64,000 nt of DNA from an uncultured Clostridia bacterium (GCA_944383405.1 CALWPL010000001.1:62001-126000); one strand, 5' to 3'; numbered from the stretch's first letter, positions 34,841 through 44,543 are shown. Notes: a model not told the origin generated them from the sequence alone. A program made the numbers and translations.

Positions 34841-36269
34841 ATATTCCACCTTCCTTTATATCTCCAACTATTAAACTTTTTGTGCCTTTAAAGTTTATTT
34901 GTTCTTCTGGAACCTGATAAAATTCTGACATTAATTTTATAAGTTTTGGGTAGCAAAAAGAACCTTGACAGTGCCCCATTGTTGTTCTTAATCTTCTTTT
35001 TACTCCATCGGTTGTTAATATAAATGGAGTTCTTTTTAAAACTTCAATTATTTCTCCTTTTGTAATTTTTTCACAATTACAAATAATTTCCCCATAGTCT
35101 TTATTTAGGCGAATAAGGCTTGAAAGTTCGTCTTCATTTAATGTTAAAATATTTGTATAAGGAATTCTTTGTTTAAATTCAATTTTATTAGTTTTAAGCC
35201 CATTTTCAATCAGTTTGTTTACAACAAATTCTGCAATTGCTGGGGCGGCAGAAAGACCTGGGGAAGAAATGCCTGTAATAACAATATAATTTTTATTTTT
35301 ATTATCAAAATTAATATAAAAATCTTTTCCTTTCTTGACTCTAACACCAGCATAAAGTTTGATGGTTTTCTTAAAGTTTATATTACTTATCATTTTTGTT
35401 ACACTAGATTTAATCACATTTAGACTGCTATATGAAACAGATGTGTCATATTTATTTATGTCAACTGCTGTTGGTCCAAAAAAAGTATTGCCACTTATTG
35501 TAGGACAAGCAAGAATTCCTTTTCCTTTTTCTGTAGGGAGTGGAAAAATTGGTCGAGAAACAAGCCCCATTTCGCTTTTATCAAGTAAAATGTATTCTCC
35601 CTTAGTAAATGTAAGCGGGATAATATCTTCTCCAATAAGAGAACCTATTTCATTAACACCTGCTCCACAGGCATTTATTATATAACTACTTTCAAAACTT
35701 TCTTTCCCATTTGAAATTATGAACTTATCGTTCAACTTTTGTATTGAAGTCGTAATAAAATTTAGTTTTAGTTTTCCCCCATTAATTAAACTTTCTTCAA
35801 CTAGAGATATAGTAAAGTGATATGGTGAAATAATTTTTGCATCTTTTGCATATAGTCCATATTCAATATCTTGATTTAGGTTTTTTTCAAGTTTTAATAA
35901 CTGGCTTCTATTTAAAATCTGTAAATTTTTTACTCCGTTATATATCCCCCTTTCAAGTAATTCATTCAATTTTGGTAAACTATTCTTGTCTCCTACGACA
36001 AGAGAACCACAACTCCCTATTCTTTCTCCAAGTCTTTTTGCAATGTCAGGATAAAGTTGATTGCCACGCACATTAAATTTTGCTTTTAATGTATCTTTTT
36101 CGCAATCATAACCTGCGTGAATAATACCGCTATTTGCCTTACTTGCTCCAAGGCAGACATCTTCGCCTTTTTCAATTAAAACACATTTGACCCCATTTAA
36201 AACTAAAGAGTCAAATATAAATGCCCCAACTATACCCGACCCAAATATTGCAACTGTATATTTTTGCAT
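34824..36269 (-). CDS. Glycerol-3-phosphate dehydrogenase, GlpA/GlpO-like with Cys-rich tail
   Basis: 481 residues. The N-terminal FAD domain (VAIFGSGIVGAFIFDSLV, LGASKANSGIIHAGYDCEKD, FNVRGNQLYPDIAKRLGE) matches the GlpA/L-2-hydroxyglutarate dehydrogenase group. ISSPGLSAAPAIAEFVV is the C-terminal FAD contact. Residues about 395-460 form a BFD-type [2Fe-2S] module with four cysteines (IICNCEKITKGEI and MGHCQGSFCYPKL). Context with DUF1667, a second flavoprotein and divergent glpK points to oxidation of glycerol-3-phosphate to dihydroxyacetone phosphate. Confidence 0.87.
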   Translation of the reverse strand: MQKYTVAIFGSGIVGAFIFDSLVLNGVKCVLIEKGEDVCLGASKANSGIIHAGYDCEKDTLKAKFNVRGNQLYPDIAKRLGERIGSCGSLVVGDKNSLPKLNELLERGIYNGVKNLQILNRSQLLKLEKNLNQDIEYGLYAKDAKIISPYHFTISLVEESLINGGKLKLNFITTSIQKLNDKFIISNGKESFESSYIINACGAGVNEIGSLIGEDIIPLTFTKGEYILLDKSEMGLVSRPIFPLPTEKGKGILACPTISGNTFFGPTAVDINKYDTSVSYSSLNVIKSSVTKMISNINFKKTIKLYAGVRVKKGKDFYINFDNKNKNYIVITGISSPGLSAAPAIAEFVVNKLIENGLKTNKIEFKQRIPYTNILTLNEDELSSLIRLNKDYGEIICNCEKITKGEIIEVLKRTPFILTTDGVKRRLRTTMGHCQGSFCYPKLIKLMSEFYQVPEEQINFKGTKSLIVGDIKEGGIYGKHN

Positions 36270-36481
36270 TTTTTATTCCTTTTTTGATAAGATTATTTGC
36301 TTTGAGTTATTAACTATAATTAAGTATATTTAAATGTTTTTAGAGATATAGAAAGACCAATAATTAATATTTTTCTATAAAAATAGAATAATTCTAATGA
36401 AAATAAAAGTCAAATAATTAAAAGTATTTTGATAAATACACAATTAGTGGTAAACTACAAAAAACATAAGGGGTTTTAATT
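36270..36481. promoter_or_regulatory. Divergent promoter region between the oxidoreductase operon and glpK
   Basis: 212 bases. For glpK a TTGATA-16-TAAACT promoter is seen at 36429-36456. No certain operator could be read by eye. Confidence 0.45.
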
Positions 36482-37951
36482 ATGAAATATATTTTAACAA
36501 TTGACGCTGGCACAACATCAGTTAGAGCATTATTATATGATAAAGAAAAAGAAGAAATCATAAAAATTGAAAAGGAACCTTTTAGGCAGTATTTTCCAAA
36601 GCCAGCATGGGTAGAACATGATGCAGAAGAAATCTGGGAAAAGGTTAAAAATTGTGTTCTTCGTGTGGCTAAAAATATTGATCCAAAAGAAATCTATGGA
36701 ATAGGAATTACAAATCAAAGGGAAACTACTGTTGCTTGGGATAAAGTAACAGGAAAGCCTTTATATCATGCAATCGTATGGCAGTGTAGAAGGACAACAA
36801 GGTATTGTGAGAAACTAAAAAAAGGGAATAAGGCTAAGACAATTCAAAGTAAAACAGGATTAATACCAGATGCTTATTTTTCTGCGACAAAGATGAAATG
36901 GTTTATTGATAATGTTAAAGATGTTAGGCGAGCACTAGTTGATAACAGACTATGCTTTGGGACAATTGAAAGTTTTCTTGTTTATAAATTGACGGAAGGG
37001 AGAGCGTTTATAACCGATATTACAAATGCTTGCAGGACAATGCTTTATAATATTCAAACTTATGAGTGGGATAAAGAATTGTTGAAGATATTTGGCGTTC
37101 CACTAAAAACGCTCCCAAGAGTTGTTTCAAATGATGAAATAGTAGGCACAACAAAAATTCTCGGAGAAGAGATTAATGTTGCAGGACTTATTGGAGATCA
37201 ACAGAGTTCTTTATTTGGACAAGGCTGTTTTGATAAAGGTATGGCGAAAAACACTTATGGCACAGGCTGTTTTATGCTTGTTAATACTGGACACGACAGG
37301 GTAAAGAGTAGAAAAGGGCTTCTAACTACAATTGCTTATAAGGTTAAGCATAAAGTTAATTATGCTCTTGAAGGGAGCGTATTTAATGCTGGAAGTGTTG
37401 TTGATTGGGCAATAGACAATTTAGGAATTGCAAAAAATCCGGATGAATTAACAGAACTTGCAAAAGGGCTTAAAAATAACGAAGGAGTTTATCTTGTTCC
37501 TGCTTTTACTGGGCTTGGGACTCCTTATTGGGATATGAATGCAAGGGCAATTATAACAGGGATGACAAGAGGCACAGATAAACGACATATTGCAAGAGCA
37601 GTTCTTGAAAGTATGGCGTATTCAACCTATGATGTTTTAAGAACAGTAGAAAAAGACGGAAAGTTTAAGATTAAAGAACTTCATGTAGATGGCGGTGCAA
37701 GTAAAAATGATTTTTTAATGCAATTTCAAGCAAATATTTTGCGTGTGTTACTAAGAGAATTTAACCTAGAAAGTACCTGTCTTGGTGCTGTATTTATGAC
37801 AGGTCTTGCAACGGGAGCGTACAAGGATTTGAGTGAAATTAAAAAACTTATAATTGAGAAGAAAAGGTATATTCCAGGTCTTAGCATTATGGAGATAAAA
37901 CCACTTATTTCAGGTTGGAGAAAAGCGGTAAAAAAGAGTTTGAGAAAATAA
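36482..37951 (+). CDS. glpK: Glycerol kinase
   Basis: 489 residues of the FGGY kinase family converting glycerol to glycerol-3-phosphate. Typical elements: LTIDAGTTSVRALLYD (phosphate loop), QYFPKPAWVEHDAEEIW, ITNQRETTVAWDKVTGKPLY, GDQQSSLFGQGCFDKGMAKN, VLESMAYSTYDVL and LHVDGGASKNDFLMQFQ. Complete. It heads a + operon with a lipase-like gene and is divergent from the dehydrogenase genes. Confidence 0.95.
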   Translation: MKYILTIDAGTTSVRALLYDKEKEEIIKIEKEPFRQYFPKPAWVEHDAEEIWEKVKNCVLRVAKNIDPKEIYGIGITNQRETTVAWDKVTGKPLYHAIVWQCRRTTRYCEKLKKGNKAKTIQSKTGLIPDAYFSATKMKWFIDNVKDVRRALVDNRLCFGTIESFLVYKLTEGRAFITDITNACRTMLYNIQTYEWDKELLKIFGVPLKTLPRVVSNDEIVGTTKILGEEINVAGLIGDQQSSLFGQGCFDKGMAKNTYGTGCFMLVNTGHDRVKSRKGLLTTIAYKVKHKVNYALEGSVFNAGSVVDWAIDNLGIAKNPDELTELAKGLKNNEGVYLVPAFTGLGTPYWDMNARAIITGMTRGTDKRHIARAVLESMAYSTYDVLRTVEKDGKFKIKELHVDGGASKNDFLMQFQANILRVLLREFNLESTCLGAVFMTGLATGAYKDLSEIKKLIIEKKRYIPGLSIMEIKPLISGWRKAVKKSLRK

Positions 37952-37968
37952 TAAAAAAGGGGTAGAAA

Positions 37969-38862
37969 ATGGGAAAGGGATTTTTTGAAAGTTTTGATAA
38001 AACAAAAATCTATTTTTATGAATGGAATGATGTTACAAGTCCAAAAGGTGTAGTGCAAATTATTCATGGTATGGCAGAGCACGCAGGCAGATATGAAGAT
38101 TTTGCAAAAGCACTTAATAACGCTGGCTTTATAGTTTTTGCTGATGATCATAGAGCACATGGAATGACGGCGGGCGAAGAAAATTTAGGAAAGTATGATG
38201 GAGTTGATTTATTTGAAGATACTCTTCAAGATGAAATTTATATTTCAAAAAAATTAATTGAGAAGTATTCACTTCCACTTTTTGTTTTTGGTCATAGTTA
38301 TGGCTCTTTTCTAACTCAGGCATATATTGAAAAGTGTAAACTTTATTCAAAGGCAATTATTTGTGGTAGTGCTCTTATGAAAAATAGATTTGATGTAAAA
38401 CTAGGTAGACTTATAGCAAAAATTACTATGGATAAAAAAGGGAAAGACGCACCTGCAAAGTTAATTGAAAAAATCAATTTTGGCGGTTATAACAAAAAGG
38501 TTAAGAGTGGAAGTTGGCTCAACACAGATGAAAACGAAGTTAAAAAATATTTTGCGGATAAGTTTTGTGGGAAACCTTTTAGTGCAAAGTTTTATGTGGA
38601 TTTTTTTAGTGCTTTTGATAGGATATATAAAGATGATTATGTTGAGTTAATAGACAAAAATAAACCTTTACTTATTATTTCTGGGAAGGACGACCCAGTT
38701 GGAAGTATGGGAAAATCCGTTGTAGATTTATATAAGTTTTATATTAGTCTTGACATAAAAGATGTTTCTTTAAAATTATATAATGGAGCAAGACATGAGA
38801 TTTTAAATGAACCAATAAAAAAACAGGTCTATAGTGATATTATAGAGTTTTTGGAGAAATAG
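37969..38862 (+). CDS. Alpha/beta hydrolase, monoacylglycerol lipase/lysophospholipase-like
   Basis: 297 residues of the Hydrolase_4 group. HG motif IIHGMAEHAGRYEDFAKAL, DDHRAHGMT, nucleophile Ser110 in FGHSYGS, Asp in IISGKDDPVGSMG and His in NGARHEIL form the triad. Position 17 bases after glpK suggests it frees glycerol from monoacylglycerols or lysolipids to feed the kinase; that coupling is inference. prmC starts on the base after its stop. Confidence 0.87.
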   Translation: MGKGFFESFDKTKIYFYEWNDVTSPKGVVQIIHGMAEHAGRYEDFAKALNNAGFIVFADDHRAHGMTAGEENLGKYDGVDLFEDTLQDEIYISKKLIEKYSLPLFVFGHSYGSFLTQAYIEKCKLYSKAIICGSALMKNRFDVKLGRLIAKITMDKKGKDAPAKLIEKINFGGYNKKVKSGSWLNTDENEVKKYFADKFCGKPFSAKFYVDFFSAFDRIYKDDYVELIDKNKPLLIISGKDDPVGSMGKSVVDLYKFYISLDIKDVSLKLYNGARHEILNEPIKKQVYSDIIEFLEK

Positions 38863-39705
38863 ATGACAAGCAAAGGGCAGGTTTTAAAAGATATAAAAAA
38901 TAAAATAAAAAGTTTAGAAGATTATAGTGAAAACGAAGAGTATGTTCTTATTGAAAAAAGCCTTAATATTACAAAAGAACAGTTATTTTTAAAACAAAAT
39001 TTTATTAGTAGCGAACTTGGAAAAATAAGCAGAAAATTAAAAAGAAGGCTTAGTGGAGAGCCTATAAACAAAATATTTAAAGAACAAAATTTTTTTGGTT
39101 TTGATTTTTATATAAATAAAAATGTTTTAGCCCCAAGAAAAGAAACAGAAGAACTTGTAGAAAGAGTTAGTATGGATATAAAAAAAAGTAAAGAAGGAGT
39201 AAAACTACTTGATATGTGTACAGGCTCTGGGTGTATTGGACTTACCTTAAAATTGATATGCAAAGATAAAGTTAATGTAGAAATAAGTGATATTGATAAA
39301 AAAGCACTTTCAGTTGCAAGGCTTAATGCAGAAAAATTTGGACTTAAAACTCGTGTAAAAATAAAAAAAAGCAATATGTTTGAAAGGTTGAAAAGTGATG
39401 AAAAGTTTGATATAATAACTTGTAATCCACCATACATATCAAAGTCAGAATATAATAAACTATCAAATGGAGTTAAAAATTTTGATCCAAAAATAGCACT
39501 TTTAGGCGGAGAAGATGGACTAGATTTTTATAGGATTTTAGCAAAAGAAGGGAGTAATTACTTGCTTAAAAATGGTAGGATGTATCTTGAAATAGGATAC
39601 AATCAAAAATCAAAAGTTGAAAAAATTTTTAAGGATTATAATTATAAGTTTGAGTGTTATAAAGATTATTCTAACAATGATAGGATTGTAAAGGTGTGGA
39701 AATAA
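38863..39705 (+). CDS. prmC: Release factor glutamine methyltransferase PrmC
   Basis: 280 residues. SAM loop DMCTGSGCIGLTLK (117-130) and substrate motif CNPPY (187-191), with an N-terminal helical domain; it methylates the GGQ glutamine of release factors. The start immediately follows the hydrolase stop, and prfA follows by 13 bases, the usual pairing. Confidence 0.93.
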   Translation: MTSKGQVLKDIKNKIKSLEDYSENEEYVLIEKSLNITKEQLFLKQNFISSELGKISRKLKRRLSGEPINKIFKEQNFFGFDFYINKNVLAPRKETEELVERVSMDIKKSKEGVKLLDMCTGSGCIGLTLKLICKDKVNVEISDIDKKALSVARLNAEKFGLKTRVKIKKSNMFERLKSDEKFDIITCNPPYISKSEYNKLSNGVKNFDPKIALLGGEDGLDFYRILAKEGSNYLLKNGRMYLEIGYNQKSKVEKIFKDYNYKFECYKDYSNNDRIVKVWK

Positions 39706-39718
39706 AAAAGGATAATAT

Positions 39719-40789
39719 ATGATTGAAAAACTAGATAATATTGTAAAAAAATATAGGGAACTGACTGAAAAAGTTGGAGATCCGAATGTAATTGCTGATA
39801 ATAAGACATGGCAAAAATTAGTTAAAGAACATAGCGACCTAACTCCAATTGTTGAAAAATATGAAGAGTTACAAAAATGTCAAAGAGATTTGGTTTCTGC
39901 TAGCGAAATGATTAAGAAAGAAAAAGATAGTGAAATGATACAACTTTTAGAAGAAGAAATAGAAGAAAACAAAGGCAAGAAAGAAAAATTAGAGCAAGAT
40001 TTAAAGATTTTACTTCTTCCAAAGGATGAAAATGATGATAAAAATGTTATAATGGAAATAAGAGCAGGGGCTGGTGGAGATGAAGCGGCATTATTTGCGA
40101 GTGATTTAACTAGAATGTACATGATGTACGCAGAAAAACACAGGTTTAAAACTGAAATTTTAAATGAAAATGATATAGAACTTGGCGGTATAAAAGAAAT
40201 TACTTTTCAAATTTCAGGGCATGGGGCGTATAGTAAATTAAAATATGAAAGCGGGGTCCATCGTGTTCAAAGAGTGCCAGAGACGGAGAGTCAAGGCAGA
40301 GTTCACACTTCAACAGTTACAGTTGCAGTGCTACCAGAACTTGAAGAAGTGGAATTTAAAATAGATGATAAAGACCTTAGAATAGACACATATAGAAGTA
40401 GTGGTGCAGGTGGACAGCATATTAATAAAACAGATTCAGCAATAAGGATTACTCATTTACCAACAGGAATTGTGGTTAGTTGTCAAGATGAAAGAAGTCA
40501 GTTAAAAAATAGAGAAAAGGCAATGATGATTTTAAAGGCGAAGTTGTATGATTTTTATCAGGGGCAGAAGAATAAAGAATATGCAGATACTCGTAAATCT
40601 CAGGTTGGAACAGGAGATAGAAGTGAAAGAATACGAACATACAATTTCCCACAAGGAAGAATTACTGACCATAGGATAGGATATACAGCGTATAATTTGT
40701 TAGAGTTTATGAATGGGGACATTGATGAATTGCTTACAGAACTTCAACTTGAAGACCAAAGAAAAAAACTTGAAAATCTTGATTTGTGA
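39719..40789 (+). CDS. prfA: Peptide chain release factor 1
   Basis: 356 residues, full length. GGQ at 231-233 in [16 protein letters not shown]. The codon-recognition tripeptide is Pro-Glu-Thr (187-189), in [19 protein letters not shown], where E. coli RF1 has Pro-Ala-Thr. It terminates at UAA/UAG. Several neighbouring genes end in TAA or TAG, but TGA is also used, so RF2 must be elsewhere. Confidence 0.96.
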   Translation: MIEKLDNIVKKYRELTEKVGDPNVIADNKTWQKLVKEHSDLTPIVEKYEELQKCQRDLVSASEMIKKEKDSEMIQLLEEEIEENKGKKEKLEQDLKILLLPKDENDDKNVIMEIRAGAGGDEAALFASDLTRMYMMYAEKHRFKTEILNENDIELGGIKEITFQISGHGAYSKLKYESGVHRVQRVPETESQGRVHTSTVTVAVLPELEEVEFKIDDKDLRIDTYRSSGAGGQHINKTDSAIRITHLPTGIVVSCQDERSQLKNREKAMMILKAKLYDFYQGQKNKEYADTRKSQVGTGDRSERIRTYNFPQGRITDHRIGYTAYNLLEFMNGDIDELLTELQLEDQRKKLENLDL

Positions 40790-40822
40790 TTTGTTTTAGA
40801 AATGTAAAGGGAAGGTGAAAAC

Positions 40823-42670
40823 ATGTCCGAAGAAGAAAAAAATGATTTTGCATATAAAAGAGATAATGGAGAAGATATAGTTGATCCTGTGGCTATTCGC
40901 AGTTGCAAAGACGAGCAGAATAGAGACATTATTGAAAATCAAAGACTGGGTAGTTATGATAAGTATGGGAACTATATCTTAATTCCCGAAATTAGACAAG
41001 AACTCATAAATATTCCAAAACTCGTTTATAACACACGAGAAGAAGAAAATTGTAAGATTTTTGATTTAAGTGCAAAAATCCCATTATTTGATAATTTGTA
41101 TTTTAAATTAAAAATATCTAATATTGAGGCTGTCTTATACTTAACTGAAACAATTACTAGGGAGGCTGGTGAATATGTTGAAGTGTATGAAGAAATAGTA
41201 GATAGCCTTTCCTTGCAAGAAGAAAAAATCCCACAATCAATAATTTTTAGAACATTTAACATTTTTGATAATGATGATGATTATGGAAAAGAATTTGAAG
41301 ATTTTTATGGCTTTGAAAATATTTTAATTAGAAAAATTTATCTTTCTCTTCTTGCAAAGGAGTTGCTAGAAGAAACAGATGAAGAAGAGCAAGAATCTTT
41401 TAAGTTAATGCTTGAGACTTTGAAAAATGGCGGAGAATATGGACAGAAAGTTTTACAGGAATTTATGAAAAGACTTAGTGATAGAAAAGAAGTCTTTGAT
41501 ATAAATAATACTGGCGAATATAATAGAGCAACAAATGAAATTCTTTTGTCGGCAACAGACATGGTTACGACTGAAAAGGATTTAAAAAATGAAAATAGTA
41601 AAAATGTTTATTTAAAAGTTATAAATATTCGAAATAGAAATATTTCTAAACATATAAAAAATGCGCAACAAAAGGTTGATGAAAAGTATGTAAAGGAAGC
41701 GACAAATAAAGCAACAAGGGCATTTTTAGAAAGAAATCAGGATAAAGAAAACGAAGTAAAATTACAATTCCAAGACAAGTTGTCTAAAAAGGTAATAAAG
41801 AAAAATCAAGAGAAACGAGAATTAAAAGAACCAATAGTTAAACAACTTGTTGCAAAGAAAAAAGCAGAGCAAACACTTCAAGCAAAAAAAGAGCAGGAAC
41901 AAGAGAAAAAAGCAGAGACAAAAGAAGAAAAGATAAAAGAAATTTTAAATAAAAAGCAAGCGCAACCTAAACCTGTGAAAAAAGTTGTTCCTTCAAAAGC
42001 GCAGAAAAAGGCTAGTAAGTCAAAGAGTTCAAAAAAGCGTGTAGTAAAAAAAGCAGGTGGAAAAAAGAAAAAGCCAAGTGTAAAGAAAAAGGTAAGTGTA
42101 AAACCATCTGCATCACAGCAATCTAAGAAGGCTGAATTCATGAATATGCCAAAGTATACCTCGCCTAAGCCAACGAAGGTTAGTATTGCGGTAAGTGGTT
42201 CAAGCGGAAGATCTTATTCAACGAGTTCCACGAGTAGCGTTTCGAAAAAAACATCTGAAAATGAAAAAACAAGAGTACAGGCTCAACAAAGTGTTAAGAG
42301 AGTTATTGAGATTGAAAGGGTATCATCACAGATTAAGCAGGCTTCAGAAAGACAAGTCAAAGAAGATGCCTTAGTGTCGCAAGAAAAAAATGTGGACATA
42401 ATTAGTAGTCCAACAAAAAAGAACGCAGGATTTTCCATTTTAGCAAAAAGTGTTGAGGAAAGTAACGATTTTGAAATTGTAAATAATACAAAAGATAAAA
42501 AAGCAAGCAAATTTTCTTTAAATGAGCAAGTTGATGAGCAAAAACCTGATTTATTACAAAATTCAATAAAAGTAGACCAAGAAGAAAAGAAAGATATTTT
42601 AACTAATAATTCAGAGAATCCACAGAAAGATAAAGCAAAAAATCAAGATTTGGGGCCTGAACAATTATAG
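40823..42670 (+). CDS. Hypothetical protein with long lysine-rich, histone-H1-like tail
   Basis: 615 residues, family not recognised. Residues 1-230 appear folded and acidic, with a SAKIPLFDNLYFKLKISNIEAV-like strand region and an E-rich helix near 185-200. Residues about 300-380 are a long K/E/Q helix (probably coiled coil). Residues about 385-440 are a disordered K/S/A/V-rich run (segments such as KAQKKASKSKSSKKRVVKKA and KKKKPSVKKKVSVKPS) like the tail of histone H1 or of nucleic-acid-binding proteins. The last 150 residues are polar and low complexity. GGGAAGGTG precedes the ATG. No membrane segments. Confidence 0.75.
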   Translation: MSEEEKNDFAYKRDNGEDIVDPVAIRSCKDEQNRDIIENQRLGSYDKYGNYILIPEIRQELINIPKLVYNTREEENCKIFDLSAKIPLFDNLYFKLKISNIEAVLYLTETITREAGEYVEVYEEIVDSLSLQEEKIPQSIIFRTFNIFDNDDDYGKEFEDFYGFENILIRKIYLSLLAKELLEETDEEEQESFKLMLETLKNGGEYGQKVLQEFMKRLSDRKEVFDINNTGEYNRATNEILLSATDMVTTEKDLKNENSKNVYLKVINIRNRNISKHIKNAQQKVDEKYVKEATNKATRAFLERNQDKENEVKLQFQDKLSKKVIKKNQEKRELKEPIVKQLVAKKKAEQTLQAKKEQEQEKKAETKEEKIKEILNKKQAQPKPVKKVVPSKAQKKASKSKSSKKRVVKKAGGKKKKPSVKKKVSVKPSASQQSKKAEFMNMPKYTSPKPTKVSIAVSGSSGRSYSTSSTSSVSKKTSENEKTRVQAQQSVKRVIEIERVSSQIKQASERQVKEDALVSQEKNVDIISSPTKKNAGFSILAKSVEESNDFEIVNNTKDKKASKFSLNEQVDEQKPDLLQNSIKVDQEEKKDILTNNSENPQKDKAKNQDLGPEQL

Positions 42671-42715
42671 AAATCTGTTAAATTTAAGATAAATAAAAAA
42701 TTTTTAAATTGAGTA

Positions 42716-42744
42716 TTTACAAATTAAAACTGTTATGTTATCAT
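42716..42744 (+). promoter_or_regulatory. Promoter of the unknown gene at 42767
   Basis: -35 TTTACA (42716-42721), a 17-base spacer ending in TGT, and -10 TATCAT (42739-42744). Confidence 0.6.
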
Positions 42745-42766
42745 TTATGCAAGAGAGGTGTTAATT

Positions 42767-43408
42767 ATGGCAGGTGTATTGCTTTATGATGGTTCTCGTC
42801 CTTTTACTTTGAAGAATCCTGAAAATAATGTAAGTATAGAAGGATACAATAAAATTTTAAAAAATATGGAAGCAGACCTTGTTGATTCTTATATAGTTTA
42901 CTTTTATAATTTAAGTGATGAGGTAAAACCGGAAAATCAAAAGAGTATGCTTTTAAAACTTTACAAAATAACTGATTATAACGAGAAAATACCTGGGCGA
43001 AGAGTTGATACGATGGAAGGGGCAAGGGAAGTTCCTGGAATGAACGCGCAAATAACTTATGCAGCTTGTTTTTCAATGTATAAGAATGAGAAGGGAGAAA
43101 ACAGAGAAAATCCTTGGGAGTATGATGAAAACTTGAAAGAAAAATATTTTTCAGTAAGTGATCCAAGGGAACTTGTTATTGCAAGAAATTATCCAGTGCC
43201 TTATAGTGATTATGCTAATATTTTGATTAAAAATCAGCAGAAACCATTTGTTGACAGGATAAAAATTTGCGGAAAGAATAATGAATATTTGGTATTAACT
43301 AACGAAAAGAATTTTAATGAAATTTTAACCGAAAATCTTGTTAATTTACATTTAGCGAAGAAAAGAGAAGCAGAATTTCCAAAAAATAATCAAGAGCAAA
43401 ATATGTAA
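42767..43408 (+). CDS. Hypothetical protein of 213 residues
   Basis: Not recognised. The ATG at 42767 follows AGAGAGGTG; a GTG three codons earlier overlaps the ribosome binding site. The N-terminus (MAGVLLYDGSRPFTLKNPEN) and a YTDYNEKIPGRRVDTMEG-like centre are soluble, with no membrane segment and a mixed alpha/beta composition. It has its own promoter and is separated from the ribosomal/secretion genes by a terminator-like hairpin. Low database expectation; nothing in context tells a role. Confidence 0.7.
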   Translation: MAGVLLYDGSRPFTLKNPENNVSIEGYNKILKNMEADLVDSYIVYFYNLSDEVKPENQKSMLLKLYKITDYNEKIPGRRVDTMEGAREVPGMNAQITYAACFSMYKNEKGENRENPWEYDENLKEKYFSVSDPRELVIARNYPVPYSDYANILIKNQQKPFVDRIKICGKNNEYLVLTNEKNFNEILTENLVNLHLAKKREAEFPKNNQEQNM

Positions 43409-43429
43409 GAAAAATAGTTTAAAAATATA

Positions 43430-43458
43430 TTGACAAAAACATGTATTTATGATAATAA
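43430..43458 (+). promoter_or_regulatory. Promoter of rpmG-secE-nusG
   Basis: Perfect -35 TTGACA (43430-43435), a 17-base spacer with TGA, and -10 TAATAA (43453-43458). The predicted start (about 43465) falls inside the 5' arm of the following hairpin. Confidence 0.6.
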
Positions 43459-43459
43459 T

Positions 43460-43494
43460 AAATTAACACTCTAAGAAAGGGGTGTTAATTTTTT
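43460..43494 (+). terminator. Hairpin with T-run overlapping the rpmG promoter start
   Basis: AAATTAACACTC (43460-43471) pairs with GGGTGTTAATTT (43480-43491, with one G-T pair), followed by T-run to 43494. It can terminate transcripts from the upstream gene; transcripts beginning at the rpmG promoter would lack part of the 5' arm. Confidence 0.7.
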
Positions 43495-43511
43495 GATAAA
43501 AGGTGTTTATT

Positions 43512-43661
43512 ATGAGAGACAGGATTACGCTTGCTTGTACAGAGTGCAAACAAAGAAATTATGATACTTATAAAAATAAAAAGAACGATCCAGACAGAAT
43601 TGAAATGAAGAAGTATTGTAAGTTTTGCAAAAAACATACTCAACACAAAGAGACAAAGTAA
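43512..43661 (+). CDS. rpmG: Ribosomal protein bL33
   Basis: 49 residues, too short for most ORF cut-offs. It carries the zinc-binding form of bL33: [17 protein letters not shown] and [17 protein letters not shown] with two CxxC pairs. AAAAGGTG lies nine bases before the ATG. It precedes secE and nusG, the standard order. Confidence 0.96.
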   Translation: MRDRITLACTECKQRNYDTYKNKKNDPDRIEMKKYCKFCKKHTQHKETK

Positions 43662-43704
43662 TTTTTTTGTCTTATAATTTTTGTTGTTTATAAAGGAGTT
43701 TTAA

Positions 43705-43998
43705 ATGGCTAAAAAGGAAAAGAGTGCAGAGGAAAAAGTTTTAACTAAACAAGAACTCAAAGACCAAAAAAGACTAGAAAAACAGAAGCAAAAAGAAAAG
43801 GCAAAAAAAGAAAAGAAACCTGGAATGTTTAAAAAACTCAGAGAGGCTTGGGGCGAACTTAAAAAGGTAACTTGGCCAACTTTTGGTACTGTTGTTAAAA
43901 AAACAGGTGTTGTTATACTTGTTGTATTAATTTTCACAGTAGTTTTGTTTGGCATTGATTACTTACTTGGCACCTTGTCATCTTTGCTTATTGGATAA
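43705..43998 (+). CDS. secE: Preprotein translocase subunit SecE
   Basis: 97 residues. The C-terminal half has the SecE signature REAWGELKKVTWPTFGTVVK and one membrane helix (about 68-90) that clamps SecY. The N-terminal 40 residues are a K/E/Q-rich charged extension absent from minimal Bacillus SecE (about 60 residues). AAAGGAG precedes the ATG. nusG follows by 20 bases. Confidence 0.94.
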   Translation: MAKKEKSAEEKVLTKQELKDQKRLEKQKQKEKAKKEKKPGMFKKLREAWGELKKVTWPTFGTVVKKTGVVILVVLIFTVVLFGIDYLLGTLSSLLIG

Positions 43999-44018
43999 AT
44001 TTTTAATGGAGTTTTTAA

Positions 44019-44543
44019 ATGAATGAAGATATAGAAGCAAAATGGTATGTTTTACACACTTTTTCTGGATATGAGCAAGTTGCAAAGGACAATCTTGAAG
44101 TCGTTGTAAAAAAATATAATTTGGAAGATAGAATTTTTGATATTGTTATTCCGATGGAAGAAACAATTGAAGAAAAAAATGGCAAGAAAAAACTTGTAAG
44201 CAGGAAACTTATGCCATGTTATCTACTTGTTAAAATTAAATATGGAGATGACTTGTGGCATAATATAACAAGAACTCGTGGTATAACGGGCTTTGTTGGT
44301 CCAAAAGGAAGACCTCTTGCTTTAACAGAAGAAGAGATTAGAAAATTACACCTTGAGAAACCAAATATAAATGTTGATGTTAAGCCAAATGACAAAATTG
44401 AGGTTATTGATGGACCATTAACAGGGTTAGTTGGTACTGTTTCAAGTGTCGATAATGCTAGTCATAGGTGTAAAGTTAGAGTAGAGATGTTCAGTAGAGA
44501 CACCTTAGTTGACTTAGATTTTTCTCAAATAAGAGTAATTTAA
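44019..44543 (+). CDS. nusG: Transcription termination/antitermination factor NusG
   Basis: 174 residues: N-terminal NGN domain (KWYVLHTFSGYEQVAKDNL, LMPCYLLVKIKY, TRGITGFVGPKGRPLALT) that binds RNA polymerase, and the C-terminal KOW domain (NDKIEVIDGPLTGLVGTVSS). Normal length. It lies in the canonical secE-nusG-rplK-rplA order. Confidence 0.96.
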   Translation: MNEDIEAKWYVLHTFSGYEQVAKDNLEVVVKKYNLEDRIFDIVIPMEETIEEKNGKKKLVSRKLMPCYLLVKIKYGDDLWHNITRTRGITGFVGPKGRPLALTEEEIRKLHLEKPNINVDVKPNDKIEVIDGPLTGLVGTVSSVDNASHRCKVRVEMFSRDTLVDLDFSQIRVI

